A stretch of 64,000 nt of DNA, from positions 1 through 64,000 of the forward strand of contig JAFQNG010000058.1 in assembly GCA_017396005.1 (NCBI GenBank), read 5' to 3'. Both the position numbers and the translations under genes were made by a program. Positions 1-9,332 of this stretch are shown here, piece after piece (position 1 is the first letter of the stretch; every line of letters starts with the position of its first letter). Origin of the DNA: Desulfovibrio sp. (lineage in GTDB: Bacteria; Desulfobacterota; Desulfovibrionia; Desulfovibrionales; Desulfovibrionaceae). A model generated the notes under the pieces. It did not search any database and was not told the origin of the DNA. It saw only the letters and a program-made list of their open reading frames with translations.

Positions 1-17
1 AAGTCCTTGGATTTCCT

Positions 18-94
18 TGGCGTCCCCAAGGGGATTTGAACCCCTGTCGACGGCGTGAAAGGCCGTTGTCCTGGGCCAGCTAGACGATGGGGAC
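18..94 (-). tRNA. tRNA-Glu (UUC), copy 1
   Basis: Read on the minus strand this is a 77-nt cloverleaf including an encoded CCA end. The acceptor stem is GTCCCC/GGGGAC, the T-arm is AGGGGTTCAAATCCCCT, and the anticodon loop CTTTCAC gives anticodon TTC (Glu). It is the third gene of a tRNA cluster transcribed leftward from the promoter at 290-318. The sequence is identical to copy 2 at 118-194. Confidence 0.95.
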
Positions 95-117
95 ATTATA
101 AAATCTGCTAGCTAATA

Positions 118-194
118 TGGCGTCCCCAAGGGGATTTGAACCCCTGTCGACGGCGTGAAAGGCCGTTGTCCTGGGCCAGCTAGACGATGGGGAC
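118..194 (-). tRNA. tRNA-Glu (UUC), copy 2
   Basis: Identical in sequence to the gene at 18-94, with encoded CCA and anticodon TTC. The 23-nt spacer between the two Glu genes is AT-rich. A recent tandem duplication or gene conversion is inferred from the perfect identity. Confidence 0.95.
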
Positions 195-202
195 GCATAT
201 TA

Positions 203-277
203 TGGCTGGGTTGCAAGGACTCGAACCTTGATTAGCGGAGCCAGAATCCGCCGTCCTGCCAATTGAACGACAACCCA
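203..277 (-). tRNA. tRNA-Gln (CUG)
   Basis: A 75-nt minus-strand cloverleaf with encoded CCA. The acceptor stem is TGGGTTG/CAACCCA and the anticodon loop TTCTGGC gives anticodon CTG (Gln). It is the first gene of the tRNA cluster, 8 nt upstream of tRNA-Glu copy 2. Confidence 0.95.
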
Positions 278-289
278 GTGCAGATCTGA

Positions 290-318
290 ACAATATTTGA
301 GAGTGCCTTCTTTGTCAA
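290..318 (-). promoter_or_regulatory. sigma-70 promoter of the tRNA cluster
   Basis: On the minus strand there is TTGACA (318-313), a 17-nt spacer, then TATTGT (295-290). The predicted start is about 5-7 nt before the tRNA-Gln 5' end. The -35 is consensus, spacing is optimal and the position is right for a stable-RNA promoter. Confidence 0.8.
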
Positions 319-354
319 TCAGTTTTTTGAGAAAAAACAAAAATTATGCTTTGT

Positions 355-1995
355 TTACTTGCCAAAGGTACACTTGGGGAAGCTACAAACCTTACAGCTA
401 AGGCAAAAACCGCCTTCACCAAGGCGGGCCACTTCTGTACGGCTGATTTTTCTACCTGCTAACAGGCGTGGGAGAAGCAGGTCGAAAACAGTATTTTTAA
501 AGAAAAGTGCACAGGCAGGTACACCCATAACCTGTATGTGCCCCCCCTCGTGCTCTATACAGCCGACCATGGCCATAGCCCCTGGCAAAATCGGCATGCC
601 GTACACGACATCCTTGAGTCCCACTTCCAAAAGCGCTGGACGGGTGACGTCGCCCGGGTCCACCGACATGCCGCCGGTAGTAACAATGAGGTCTACCCCC
701 CTGGATTTCATCTGCTCTACTGCCGTCATGATATGGCTTTTGTCATCAGGTACAACACAGGTGTGCACGATGTCACAGCCATACTGCTTTGCCTTATTCA
801 TCATCACAGGGATAAATTTATCCTCAATGATGCCGCTGAAAATTTCGGTCCCGGTTACCAGTACGCCCATCTGAGCACGCCGCAGCGGCGTTACAGTAAA
901 CAGTGGCCCATCGCCCAGCACCGCAAGCGCCTTGCGTAGAGACGTTCGCTCCAGAAACAGCGGAATGGCCCGGGTACCCGCAAACTTCTTGCCTTCAGTG
1001 ACCAGCGTGGCATCCTGGCGACAGGCGCACATCACGTCAGGCACCAGATTGAAACTTTCCAGCTTTTTGATGTCTACAGTGAGCAGGCCGTTACAGTCGG
1101 CCACAAAATCGATTTTCCCTTCGCGCGGAGGCAAGGCATAGCGCACACCCGTCCCGGCCATACGGGCTGCGAACAGTTCGGCAGCCTTGTTCTCATGCAC
1201 GGGGCCCTCAGGGTTGTCATGCTGCTCACCCAGCACCGCAACCTCAAAGCGGCCGATTTGCTGGAGGCGGCAAAGATCACCTGGGGATACGACGTGTCCT
1301 GATCTGAAAGCTGTGCCCTTGAATTCCCCTGGCAAAATCTGTGTCATGTCATGGGCCAGCGTTTTGCCCACTGCATCCTCCGCTCTGACAATGTGTACAC
1401 CTGGCACAGCTACCTGTGCCGCACTTTTCTGTGAAAAGAAATAGTTTTCTCCCTGACAACCTCGGCACACAGGGCCATTTATCACCGGGTAGGCCTCACC
1501 ACATACGGGGCAGAGCGCGATGGAGCTGCCTGCTCTGTGTCCAAACAGATCCTTATGTACGATAATGGGCTCTGTACGACAAACGCTGTCGCCTGCAGCT
1601 TCTATTTCGCCAAGAAGTTTGACTTCATCCTGTTCTTTTTTGGGCTTGAGCTTTAACAGCCAGGCATAGAATTCCGGCCAGGCCTTGAGTTTCTCCATAT
1701 CAAGGCTCACGCGGATGCCTTCACCCGTGTACTTGTCGTAAAGTGAAACAGCATACCGGCCCAGATCACGAATTTTGACCCAGCCATTACCCATACTGCA
1801 CAGAGACAGAAGCTGAACGGCATCAGGCAGGCATTTGCGGGTCTCACAAACAGCCTCAAACAGTGTCCCCTGAGGCAGGCTGCGTTTACCCAATGCTACC
1901 ATGTAACCGCCAAGCAGCACACCGGGGGCGGCATAGCCGTGAAAACGTTCTGCCAGTTGTTTGAATTCCTGAAAACTATAGTTATCGATATTCAT
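355..1995 (-). CDS. FmdE domain fused to MoeA/MogA-like molybdopterin-binding domain
   Basis: A 546-residue soluble protein. The N-terminal ~190 residues resemble FmdE, a family found with tungsten/molybdenum formylmethanofuran and formate dehydrogenases: HGYAAPGVLLGGYM motif near residue 19 and a CPVC...CRGC zinc-finger-like pair near residues 163-182. Residues ~375-500 look like the molybdopterin-binding fold of MoeA/MogA (GVLVTGTEIFSG, TTGGMSVDPGD). The extreme C-terminus carries a Cys cluster, CLSCKVCSFPKCTFG, a possible metal site. A role in molybdenum or tungsten cofactor insertion for formate dehydrogenase is inferred, not shown. It is monocistronic and sits between the tRNA promoter and the RND operon. 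Confidence 0.75.
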   Translation of the reverse strand: MNIDNYSFQEFKQLAERFHGYAAPGVLLGGYMVALGKRSLPQGTLFEAVCETRKCLPDAVQLLSLCSMGNGWVKIRDLGRYAVSLYDKYTGEGIRVSLDMEKLKAWPEFYAWLLKLKPKKEQDEVKLLGEIEAAGDSVCRTEPIIVHKDLFGHRAGSSIALCPVCGEAYPVINGPVCRGCQGENYFFSQKSAAQVAVPGVHIVRAEDAVGKTLAHDMTQILPGEFKGTAFRSGHVVSPGDLCRLQQIGRFEVAVLGEQHDNPEGPVHENKAAELFAARMAGTGVRYALPPREGKIDFVADCNGLLTVDIKKLESFNLVPDVMCACRQDATLVTEGKKFAGTRAIPLFLERTSLRKALAVLGDGPLFTVTPLRRAQMGVLVTGTEIFSGIIEDKFIPVMMNKAKQYGCDIVHTCVVPDDKSHIMTAVEQMKSRGVDLIVTTGGMSVDPGDVTRPALLEVGLKDVVYGMPILPGAMAMVGCIEHEGGHIQVMGVPACALFFKNTVFDLLLPRLLAGRKISRTEVARLGEGGFCLSCKVCSFPKCTFGK

Positions 1996-2191
1996 AAGCA
2001 GGCTCTTTTTGCAGGCTAAAGGGAAAGAAAAGGATGATACAAAATAAACGCTGTAGTTTGCCTCATGTAAATCCTTCTGGCAAGTGCCTGAAGCACAATC
2101 TCAGTACGCTCACAGCTCTGACTGCGCTCACCATTGCGGTGATGTGCTGTGAGGTATTGCAGCCGGTGGGGAAAACTACTCCCCTGCTAAA

Positions 2192-2227
2192 AGCCCCCGG
2201 CAGGTGTCAAACCCGGGGCCGGGGGCT
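2192..2227 (-). terminator. Rho-independent terminator of the RND efflux operon
   Basis: A perfect 10-bp stem AGCCCCCGGC/GCCGGGGGCT with a 16-nt loop lies 24 bp beyond the outer-membrane gene stop on the minus strand, followed by a short TTTT tract. The rest of 1996-2250 shows no gene. Confidence 0.65.
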
Positions 2228-2250
2228 GTATGTCTGCTATGGCAGAAGCG

Positions 2251-3780
2251 CTATTCCGCTGCTGCCGGGGCAGGTGCTGTCTTCTTTATACTGGTATTTT
2301 CTTCCAGCAGGCGCTGTGTGCCGATAATGGGAAAGCCGGGCCGTCTGGCAGGGTCTTCCCAGCCGCCGCCCAGAGCCATGCAGACGCTGACCACGGCATT
2401 GAGGCGGTCCCGCAGGGCCGAGGCCAGCTGCAGCTCGGCTGAGAAAAGCTGACGTTCGGCGTCGAGCACGGTCAGGTAATCAGTATAGCCGTTGTCGTAC
2501 TGCAGGCGGGCTATTTCCACCGAGCGACGCAGGCTTTCCACCTGTATGCGCATGCTGCGTACAATGGCGTCAGCCTCGCGCTGCGAGGTCAGTGAGGTGC
2601 GTATATCCTCAAAGGCGGACTGTACGGTTTTACGGTATACGGCTATGGCACCGCGCTTCTGTGCTTCAGCATCCTTGACATTGTACCAGGTGCGCCCGAA
2701 ATCCAGTATGGGCATGGAGCCGGTGACGCCATAGTTCCAGGTACCTGCCGCATTGCTGAACAGACTGGTGAAATTGGCGCTTAGTGTCCCCAGCATGCCT
2801 GTCAGGGAGATGGAGGGGAAGAACTGTGCCCGGGCCACGCCGATATTGGCATTATAGGCCATGATCATGTATTCCGCAGCGCGGATGTCAGGGCGGCGCT
2901 GCAGCAGTTCTGACGGCAGGCCGGCAGGCAGTACCGGTGGTGAGGGCAGCATGCCGATGGCATGGCCGCGTGGCATGGCGCTGTTCATAATGTCGCGCGG
3001 TGAGCGGCCTGTCAGCACTGCCAGACCGGCTTCGGCCTTATCCACAGCCACGGTGCTGGTATGCACCTGGGCTCGGGCAGTCTCCACCTCTGCTCTGGCC
3101 CGCTGCCAGTCCAGTTCGGTGATGTCCCCCTGCTTGTAGCGGCTGGTGTAGATGCCGAAGGCCTCTTCTCGTGTGGCCAGGGTACGCCTGGCTGTATTCA
3201 GCTGCATGTCCAGGGCCAGCAGGGCAAAATAGGCCTGTGCTGTCTGCCCGGCCACAGTGAGACGCAGTGCCTCATGCCCCACGACTGTATTCATGAGCAC
3301 GTCTGAAAGAGCTGTATAGGCATTGCGGTACTTGCCCCAGAAGTCCAGCTCCCAGGTGGCGTGCAGGCCGCCCTGATATGTGTCAGGGCTGCGGATGGCC
3401 TTTGGATTCCAGTTGGCAGACTTGGCCGAGGCACTGTCAGTGCTGGCCGAAGCCGTGCCCTGCACATTGGGCAGAAAGGCAGAGGTGGCTGTACCCACCT
3501 GGGCAGCGGCCGAATCAACCCTGGCCAGAGACGCGGCCAGATCCTGATTATTGACCAGTGCTTCTTCTATGAGCGCTGTCAGCACAGGGTCATCGAAACG
3601 TGCCCACCAGTCGGTATTCAGCGGGGCTGACCCCAGATCCACCTTGCGCCAGGCATCGGGAATATCCTGATCCGGTCGTTCGTAGCGTGGGGCCAGGGAG
3701 CAGGCCGGGAGCAGGAGAATGCAGACCAGCAAAAGAGTCAGCGTACCGAGCCTGGGCCGTATGTATGCGAGGGAGCTCAT
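2251..3780 (-). CDS. RND efflux outer-membrane lipoprotein (OprM/NodT family)
   Basis: A 509-residue TolC-like channel. The N-terminus is a lipoprotein signal peptide with lipobox LLPAC (Cys about 26). The mature protein has the two-fold repeated, Ala/Leu-rich helical pattern of the OEP family and the signatures PSELLQRRPDIRAAE and YDNGYTDYLTVLDAERQLFSAELQLA. It forms the outer-membrane duct of the tripartite pump encoded with the two upstream genes. Its ATG overlaps the permease stop by 4 nt, which implies translational coupling. Substrate range cannot be read from sequence. Confidence 0.93.
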   Translation of the reverse strand: MSSLAYIRPRLGTLTLLLVCILLLPACSLAPRYERPDQDIPDAWRKVDLGSAPLNTDWWARFDDPVLTALIEEALVNNQDLAASLARVDSAAAQVGTATSAFLPNVQGTASASTDSASAKSANWNPKAIRSPDTYQGGLHATWELDFWGKYRNAYTALSDVLMNTVVGHEALRLTVAGQTAQAYFALLALDMQLNTARRTLATREEAFGIYTSRYKQGDITELDWQRARAEVETARAQVHTSTVAVDKAEAGLAVLTGRSPRDIMNSAMPRGHAIGMLPSPPVLPAGLPSELLQRRPDIRAAEYMIMAYNANIGVARAQFFPSISLTGMLGTLSANFTSLFSNAAGTWNYGVTGSMPILDFGRTWYNVKDAEAQKRGAIAVYRKTVQSAFEDIRTSLTSQREADAIVRSMRIQVESLRRSVEIARLQYDNGYTDYLTVLDAERQLFSAELQLASALRDRLNAVVSVCMALGGGWEDPARRPGFPIIGTQRLLEENTSIKKTAPAPAAAE

Positions 3781-6700
3781 ATGTCCTCCATCATGTCTTC
3801 GTCAAAGCGCCCCTTGCCTTCATGAGGATCTTTCTTGCCCTGCAGCCTGAGGGATATCTGCATGATGATCTTGAAGAAGTAGGGCACAAAGAGGGTGGCA
3901 ATGCAGGTGGCAGCCAGCATGCCGCCGATGACCGCTGTGCCGATGGCATGACGGCTGTTGGCCCCAGCGCCCGCGCTGATGGCCAGAGGTACGCAGCCCA
4001 AGATGAAGGCCAGCGAGGTCATGATAATGGGGCGGAAGCGCAGGCGCGATGCGTGCATGGCCGCCACATCAAGGCTGCAGCCACCGCGCCAGGCCTCGAC
4101 CGCGAATTCTACAATAAGAATGGCGTTCTTAGCAGCCAGGCCGATGAGCGTGACCAGCGCCACCTGGAAGTAGACGTCATTGGAGAGGTCACGCATCCAT
4201 GTAGCTGCCAGTGCGCCGAAAACCCCGAAGGGCACAGCCGTGAGCACTGCCAGAGGCAGGGACCAGGATTCGTACTGGGCCGCGAGGATGAGAAAGACCA
4301 TGACCAGCGCCAGCACAAAGATGATGGTGGTGTCGGCTGTGGCCAGTTTTTCCTGCAGGGCTGAGCCAGCCCAGCCCAGGCTGTAGTCTGTTGTCAACAC
4401 AGCGGATGCGGCCTGCTCCATCTGATTGAGTGCCTGACCTGAGGAATAGCCCTGTGCCGGATTACCCATGAAGCGTGCGGCCGGGAAGGTATTGTAGCGC
4501 TGGATGAGCTGCGGGGCCGTGCGGCGTTCCAGGGTCATGACAGCTGTCAGCGGCACCATTTCGCCCCTGCTGTTGGATACAAAGACGTCATTGAGTGACT
4601 CTGGCAGCATGCGGTAGGCGGCTTCTGACTGCATACGCACCTGGAAGGTACGGCCCAGATAGTTGAAGTCATTGACATAGGTGGTGCCGAATGTGGCGCT
4701 CATGACGCTGAAGACATCACTGATGTTGATGCCCATATCTTTGCAGCGCTCACGGTCCAGATTGGCGTAGAGCTGGGGCGCGCCTGTAGTAAACAGGCTC
4801 TGGGCACTGCCAATGGCCGGGTACTTAGGCGTACCGTCAGCATTTCTGGACAGGGCTTCGGCCATGACAGCATTGGCCGTTTCTTCCAGATCATAGATGG
4901 TGCCGTCGCCACGCATCTGTATATAGCCTTCAAAACCGCCGGTGGTACTCATGCCGCTGATGGGCGGAGGCTCGAAGCCCAGCACGATGGCTTCTGGCTG
5001 CATGGCTGTGACAGCCAGGGCTTTCTGGGTCAGGGCAGTGGCTGACATGCCCTCGCCCTTGCGTTCCTCCCAAGGCTTGAGCGTGGCGAAAAAGGTGGCA
5101 TAGTTGCTCTTGACGGAGACAGAGGTAATGTCGATGCCGTTGATGGCAGCCGTACTCTGGACACTGGGGTCCTTGAGCAGGAAGTCCGTCAATGTGGCTG
5201 ATACGGCCTCAGTGCGTTCACGCGATGCTCCGTCTGCCAGAATGGCCATACCCAGAATGTAGCCCTGATCTTCATTGGGCACCAGGGCCGTGGGCACCAC
5301 CTTGAACAGCCAGGCAATGGCCAGCACCATGACGGCAAAGAGGGTCATGGCCCGCAGGCTGGAATCCTTGATGAAACGCACAGCCTGCAGATAGCGGCGT
5401 GTGGTGCGGCCAAAGGCATAGTTGAACCAGACAAAGGCTTTGGCCGGCTTGTGGTCATGACTGTGCTGCTTGAGCAGCAGGGCACAGAGGGCCGGGGTGA
5501 GTGTCAGAGCCACAATGCCTGACAGCACCACGGATACCGAAATGGTAATGGCAAACTGCTTGTACATCTGCCCGGCCAGACCGCCCATGAAGGACACCGG
5601 GATAAAGACGGCACAGAGCACCAGCACAATGGCGATAACCGGGGCCGTGACCTCGTTCATGGCCTTGGCCGTGGCCTCCCTGGGTGGCAGATGCTCGGTG
5701 CTCATGATGCGTTCCACGTTTTCCAGCACCACGATGGCATCGTCCACCACGATGCCGATGGCCAGCACCATGCCGAAGAGTGTCAGTGTGTTGATGGAAT
5801 AGCCCAGGGCGTACATACCGGCGAACGTACCGATGATGGAAACCGGCACAGCTATGCAGGGGATGAGTGTGGCCCGCCAGTTCTGCAGAAAGACGTAGAC
5901 CACGATGAAGACCAGGATCATGGCTTCGATCAGGGTGTTGATGACCTCCTTGATGGACTCCATAACAAAGTCATTGGTATCCACCACGATACGGTAATCA
6001 AGGCCTTCAGGCAGCGTTTGAGCGATTTCTTTCAGGCGGGCCATGACGCGGTCGCCCGTGGCAATGGCATTGGCCCCGGGCAGCAGGTATACAGCACCCA
6101 TACGCGCGGTCATGCCGTTGAAGGTGGAGCCCACGGCATAATCCTGCCCGCCCAGCTCTATGCGAGCTACATCCTTAAGGCGCAGCATGGCGCTGTCCGG
6201 GCCGGTGCGGATGACGATTTCACCAAACTGTTCCGGAGAGACCAGGCGACCCTGCGTGTCGATCTGCCAGCTCAGCTCAGTACCACGTACGGCCGGTTCT
6301 GCCCCCAGGCGTCCAGGAGCGAACTGTGAGTTCTGATCGCGTATGGCAGCAGCCACCTGTGCCGGACTGAGACCGTATTTGGCCAGCTTGTCCGGCTGCA
6401 GCCAGACACGCATGGAGTAGTCCATATAGCCGAAGACCGAGCAGTCGCCCACGCCTTCCACACGTTTGAGCTCATCCACCACATTGATCTTCATCCAGTT
6501 GTGGATGTAGACCTCGTCATAGCGTCCGTCAGGCGAAAAAAAGGAAAAGACCTGAAGCATGGCTGGCGAGCGCTTGACCACTGTGATGCCCTGACGCCGC
6601 ACTTCTTCGGGCAGCAGGGTCTGGGCCAGGTTGACCTTGTTGTTGACATTGACAAGGGCCATGTCAGGATTTGTGCCCAGGGTGAAATAGATATTCATGC

Positions 6701-6983
6701 GCCCGGAGCCGGAGCCGGAGTCGGCCGTGGATTCCATATAGAGCATGTTTTCCACGCCGTTGATATTCACTTCCAGCGGAGCCATGACCGTGTTGGCTAT
6801 GGTCTCGGCCGAAGCACCGGGATAGGTGACGTTGACGTTGACCGTGGGCGGTACCAGCTCAGGATACTGGGCAATGGGCAGGGTCATCATGGCCAGAGCG
6901 CCCACCAGAGTGATGAGGATGGATATGACGGCCGAGAGAACAGGGCGGCGCAAAAAGAAATTGGGTTTTGCCGATGCGGCCAT
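3777..6983 (-). CDS. RND multidrug efflux inner-membrane permease (AcrB/MexB, HAE1 family)
   Basis: 1068 residues, the usual length. It has twelve predicted membrane segments and two large periplasmic loops. The N-terminus is typical of HAE1 (FFLRRPVLSAVISILITLVGALAM). Proton-relay aspartates are present in GIVVDDAIVVLENV (TM4) and the TM10 lysine in AAKNAILIVEF. It is a proton-driven exporter of hydrophobic compounds working with the adaptor at 6993-8108 and the duct at 2251-3780. The gap to the adaptor is 9 bp. No local regulator is encoded. Confidence 0.96.
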   Translation of the reverse strand: MAASAKPNFFLRRPVLSAVISILITLVGALAMMTLPIAQYPELVPPTVNVNVTYPGASAETIANTVMAPLEVNINGVENMLYMESTADSGSGSGRMNIYFTLGTNPDMALVNVNNKVNLAQTLLPEEVRRQGITVVKRSPAMLQVFSFFSPDGRYDEVYIHNWMKINVVDELKRVEGVGDCSVFGYMDYSMRVWLQPDKLAKYGLSPAQVAAAIRDQNSQFAPGRLGAEPAVRGTELSWQIDTQGRLVSPEQFGEIVIRTGPDSAMLRLKDVARIELGGQDYAVGSTFNGMTARMGAVYLLPGANAIATGDRVMARLKEIAQTLPEGLDYRIVVDTNDFVMESIKEVINTLIEAMILVFIVVYVFLQNWRATLIPCIAVPVSIIGTFAGMYALGYSINTLTLFGMVLAIGIVVDDAIVVLENVERIMSTEHLPPREATAKAMNEVTAPVIAIVLVLCAVFIPVSFMGGLAGQMYKQFAITISVSVVLSGIVALTLTPALCALLLKQHSHDHKPAKAFVWFNYAFGRTTRRYLQAVRFIKDSSLRAMTLFAVMVLAIAWLFKVVPTALVPNEDQGYILGMAILADGASRERTEAVSATLTDFLLKDPSVQSTAAINGIDITSVSVKSNYATFFATLKPWEERKGEGMSATALTQKALAVTAMQPEAIVLGFEPPPISGMSTTGGFEGYIQMRGDGTIYDLEETANAVMAEALSRNADGTPKYPAIGSAQSLFTTGAPQLYANLDRERCKDMGINISDVFSVMSATFGTTYVNDFNYLGRTFQVRMQSEAAYRMLPESLNDVFVSNSRGEMVPLTAVMTLERRTAPQLIQRYNTFPAARFMGNPAQGYSSGQALNQMEQAASAVLTTDYSLGWAGSALQEKLATADTTIIFVLALVMVFLILAAQYESWSLPLAVLTAVPFGVFGALAATWMRDLSNDVYFQVALVTLIGLAAKNAILIVEFAVEAWRGGCSLDVAAMHASRLRFRPIIMTSLAFILGCVPLAISAGAGANSRHAIGTAVIGGMLAATCIATLFVPYFFKIIMQISLRLQGKKDPHEGKGRFDEDMMEDI

Positions 6984-6992
6984 GATGCCCCC

Positions 6993-8108
6993 CTAGTTCT
7001 GTCCGGCAGAGCCGGTCTGCCCGCCTTTCTGCCCCTGTTCTGCCTCGCGTACTACAGTGCCGGGTCGGGCTTTGACCAGGCCTTCGCTGATAATGCGCTC
7101 CCCGCCCTTGAGGCCGGATGTCACCAGGTAGCGTTCACCTATGGTCACCCCCAAGGTGACGGGCATGGGCATGACCTTGTGTTCACTGTCCACAGCCATG
7201 ACCATGGCTCCTTTCTGTGTCAGCATGACGCACTTCTGCGGGATAAGGATGGCATTCTTCAGCACATCGCCTTCCATGAACAGGCGTACATACTGGCCGG
7301 GCATTATGGCACCATCGTTATTGCTGAAGACCGCACGGGCCTTGATGACCCCGGTTGTAGGCTGCACCTGGCTGTCGATGAAGGTCACCTCACCCTCGCC
7401 CTTGTACATGCTGCCATCCAGCAGACGCAGCCTGGCCCTGTAGCGATTATTGTCAGGGAACTGCAGGCTGCCCTCAGCCGCCATCTGCTGTCTGAGCATG
7501 CGTTCAGGAGCGGCAATGGAAAAGTCGATGTACATGGGGTCTGTCTGATTGACGTAGGTGAGGAGGGAATTGTTCATGACCAGGTTGCCGGGGGTCACGT
7601 TTTCCTTGCTGCTGTAGCCGGAGACAGGGGCTGTTACCTGACAGTAATCCAGGTTGATCTCAGCCTGGCGCAGGGCAGCCTTAGTGCTTTCATAGGCAGC
7701 GCGGGCAGCATCGCGCTCTTTCTGAGAAACAGCGTTTTTCTGATACAGGGGGCGGATGCGCCGCCACTCGCGTTCGGCATTCCTGTACTGGGCCTCGGCC
7801 TGCTGCATGGCGGCCTCGTAACGATCACGCTCCAGCTGGAAAAGCAGCTGCCCCTGTTTGACAAAATCGCCTTCCTCATAGTGGCGTGACTCGATGATGG
7901 CTTCTACTCGTGCTCGTACTTCTACAGCGCGAGACCCCGATGCCTGTGCCTGAAATTCTGCAGGCCAGGGCGTGTCTTCTGCCACGACATTGAATATCTT
8001 AACAAGCGCCGGGGGCATTTGCTGCGCTTTTTCTTCGCCCTTGCAGGCAACGAGCATGGCACTCAGGCCAAGAACAAGGCAGAGGGTAAGGGGAAATCTG
8101 TAAATCAT
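6993..8108 (-). CDS. RND efflux periplasmic adaptor (AcrA/MexA family)
   Basis: 371 residues. It has a lipoprotein signal with lipobox MLVAC, a split biotinyl-lipoyl domain (RAVEVRARVEAIIESRHYEEGD...CQVTAPVSGYSS), a coiled-coil hairpin between residues ~95 and 150 (EAAMQQAEAQYRNAEREWRR), then beta-barrel and membrane-proximal domains. It is the first gene of the efflux operon, with AGGAG 7 nt before its ATG. It links permease and outer-membrane channel. The C-terminus is a Gly/Gln-rich tail. Confidence 0.94.
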   Translation of the reverse strand: MIYRFPLTLCLVLGLSAMLVACKGEEKAQQMPPALVKIFNVVAEDTPWPAEFQAQASGSRAVEVRARVEAIIESRHYEEGDFVKQGQLLFQLERDRYEAAMQQAEAQYRNAEREWRRIRPLYQKNAVSQKERDAARAAYESTKAALRQAEINLDYCQVTAPVSGYSSKENVTPGNLVMNNSLLTYVNQTDPMYIDFSIAAPERMLRQQMAAEGSLQFPDNNRYRARLRLLDGSMYKGEGEVTFIDSQVQPTTGVIKARAVFSNNDGAIMPGQYVRLFMEGDVLKNAILIPQKCVMLTQKGAMVMAVDSEHKVMPMPVTLGVTIGERYLVTSGLKGGERIISEGLVKARPGTVVREAEQGQKGGQTGSAGQN

Positions 8109-8402
8109 AATACATCTCCTGAAAAGGGCACGTCATGACGCGCCTGACGCCCGAAGGCGGGATTTCGCCATCATTGTACGGAAAACAGGCGAAAAAGCGA
8201 ACTGCCCCGTCATGGAGACGGGGGTGCGGCAGCGCTTTCTAGACCATATTTCAGAGGAAAAATCAAACCGAAACACACAGTGAGGAGCTGTGGCACAGTA
8301 TCAAAATATGCAAATATTTCAAAGGGTTAGATACCCGTATGGATTTTTTATAACCTATTGGAATAATTGATGAATTTTTTTGGATCTGTCAGCACTGTCA
8401 CC
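8109..8402 (-). promoter_or_regulatory. Leader and control region of the RND efflux operon
   Basis: 294 bp without a gene. It contains, reading toward the operon: an AT-rich inverted repeat AAATAT-GCAA-ATATTT (8304-8319); a 7-bp hairpin CCCCGTC/GACGGGG (8205-8223) followed on the minus strand by a CTTTTT tract about 10 nt later, a possible attenuator; and the perfect palindrome CGTCATGACG (8131-8140) about 20 bp before the start codon. I could not place a convincing -35/-10 pair. Operator roles are inferred from symmetry only. Confidence 0.35.
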
Positions 8403-9035
8403 TTAGCCGGCGTCAAGCTCTTCGTTCATGGCTTCCATGCGGTTACGCACATGGCGCGAGTTACGGCTGGAGATATTGAGAAAGGCAGTCCACCAGATGC
8501 TGTTTTTAAGCATCTGGGCGCGTTTGAAGCGATGTCTGTCGTCATTGGTGCGCAGTGACGTGATCTCCAGGGTTTTTTCTGCGCCGGATTCACTGAAGAA
8601 GATAATACGCAGAGCGGCTTTCTGTATGGAATGCAGGACATCTGGCGGGAATGCAGCGAGAGTTTTGTTGGCGATATCAGTACTTTTGAGGGTTGTGGTC
8701 GGCTGGTCAGAGTCTGTATCCACCGGGCAGATCTGGGCATTGACCAGAAGCTCCACCCTGATGACGTTGGCAAGGTTGATCCTGGTCCGATTGATGAGCT
8801 TGCTGCCACGCAGCATACGGTAGTACAGAGCCCCCATTTCTTCAGAAGCGCCCACGATGACGGTACTCTGCCTGTCAGGGTTGAATACCCCGATACTGGC
8901 CGTCATGCTGGAGGCCTCGGCAATGGATCTTTTCTCATCATTAATCATCTGCTGCAACAGAGCGGCCCTGCGCTTGGCGTCGTAGACAAGATAAACAAAA
9001 AAGGCCAGCAACAGGCCCACCAGGGTATAAATCAT
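8403..9035 (-). CDS. Membrane-anchored hypothetical protein
   Basis: 210 residues. A single N-terminal hydrophobic segment (IYTLVGLLLAFFVYLVY) followed by a basic stop-transfer stretch (DAKRR) predicts an inner-membrane anchor with the remainder soluble. I do not recognise the soluble domain. It contains no obvious Cys, His or nucleotide-binding motif. It is monocistronic and divergent from flagellin. The neighbouring flagellin gene might suggest a motility link, but nothing in the protein supports that. Confidence 0.6.
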   Translation of the reverse strand: MIYTLVGLLLAFFVYLVYDAKRRAALLQQMINDEKRSIAEASSMTASIGVFNPDRQSTVIVGASEEMGALYYRMLRGSKLINRTRINLANVIRVELLVNAQICPVDTDSDQPTTTLKSTDIANKTLAAFPPDVLHSIQKAALRIIFFSESGAEKTLEITSLRTNDDRHRFKRAQMLKNSIWWTAFLNISSRNSRHVRNRMEAMNEELDAG

Positions 9036-9273
9036 GGTATGCTCCCTTTTGTGTTACCTAGCGCTGCAGGCAGAACCTGTCAAGATTAAGAAAAACGCTC
9101 TGGGCTTCGCTCCTTAGCCTGAAGCCATCGGTCACAAGCATACGCCCTTCTGTCCCAACCCGGAAAAAGCTCCCCGACAAAGAGCCAAAATTCTGGCGCT
9201 AAGGCCGGGAATTTTTTTCCACCGCCACTTCATATTACATATAACATATTGTAATTTCAAACTATTTTAAAAA

Positions 9274-9289
9274 TGGCATGTTGATTGCT
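9274..9289 (+). promoter_or_regulatory. sigma-54 promoter of the flagellin gene
   Basis: TGGCATGTTGATTGCT matches the -24/-12 consensus TGGCAC-N5-TTGCT, with GG and GC separated by 10 nt. The predicted start is near 9300, about 33 nt before the flagellin ATG. The upstream stretch 9036-9273 holds an AT-rich tract (9225-9272) but no other gene that I can support. Confidence 0.8.
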
Positions 9290-9332
9290 AACGAGAGAGT
9301 ACAGCTTATTCAACCACCTCAGGAGGAATCTC

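Noticed and set aside
18..194. Direct repeats of ~77 bp as a mobile-element or CRISPR-like signature
   Set aside because: Both copies are complete tRNA-Glu genes; there is no integrase, att-site fragment or further repeat nearby.
6501..7889. 462-codon plus-strand frame across the RND genes
   Set aside because: Spans the junction of two certain genes on the other strand and has low-complexity composition.
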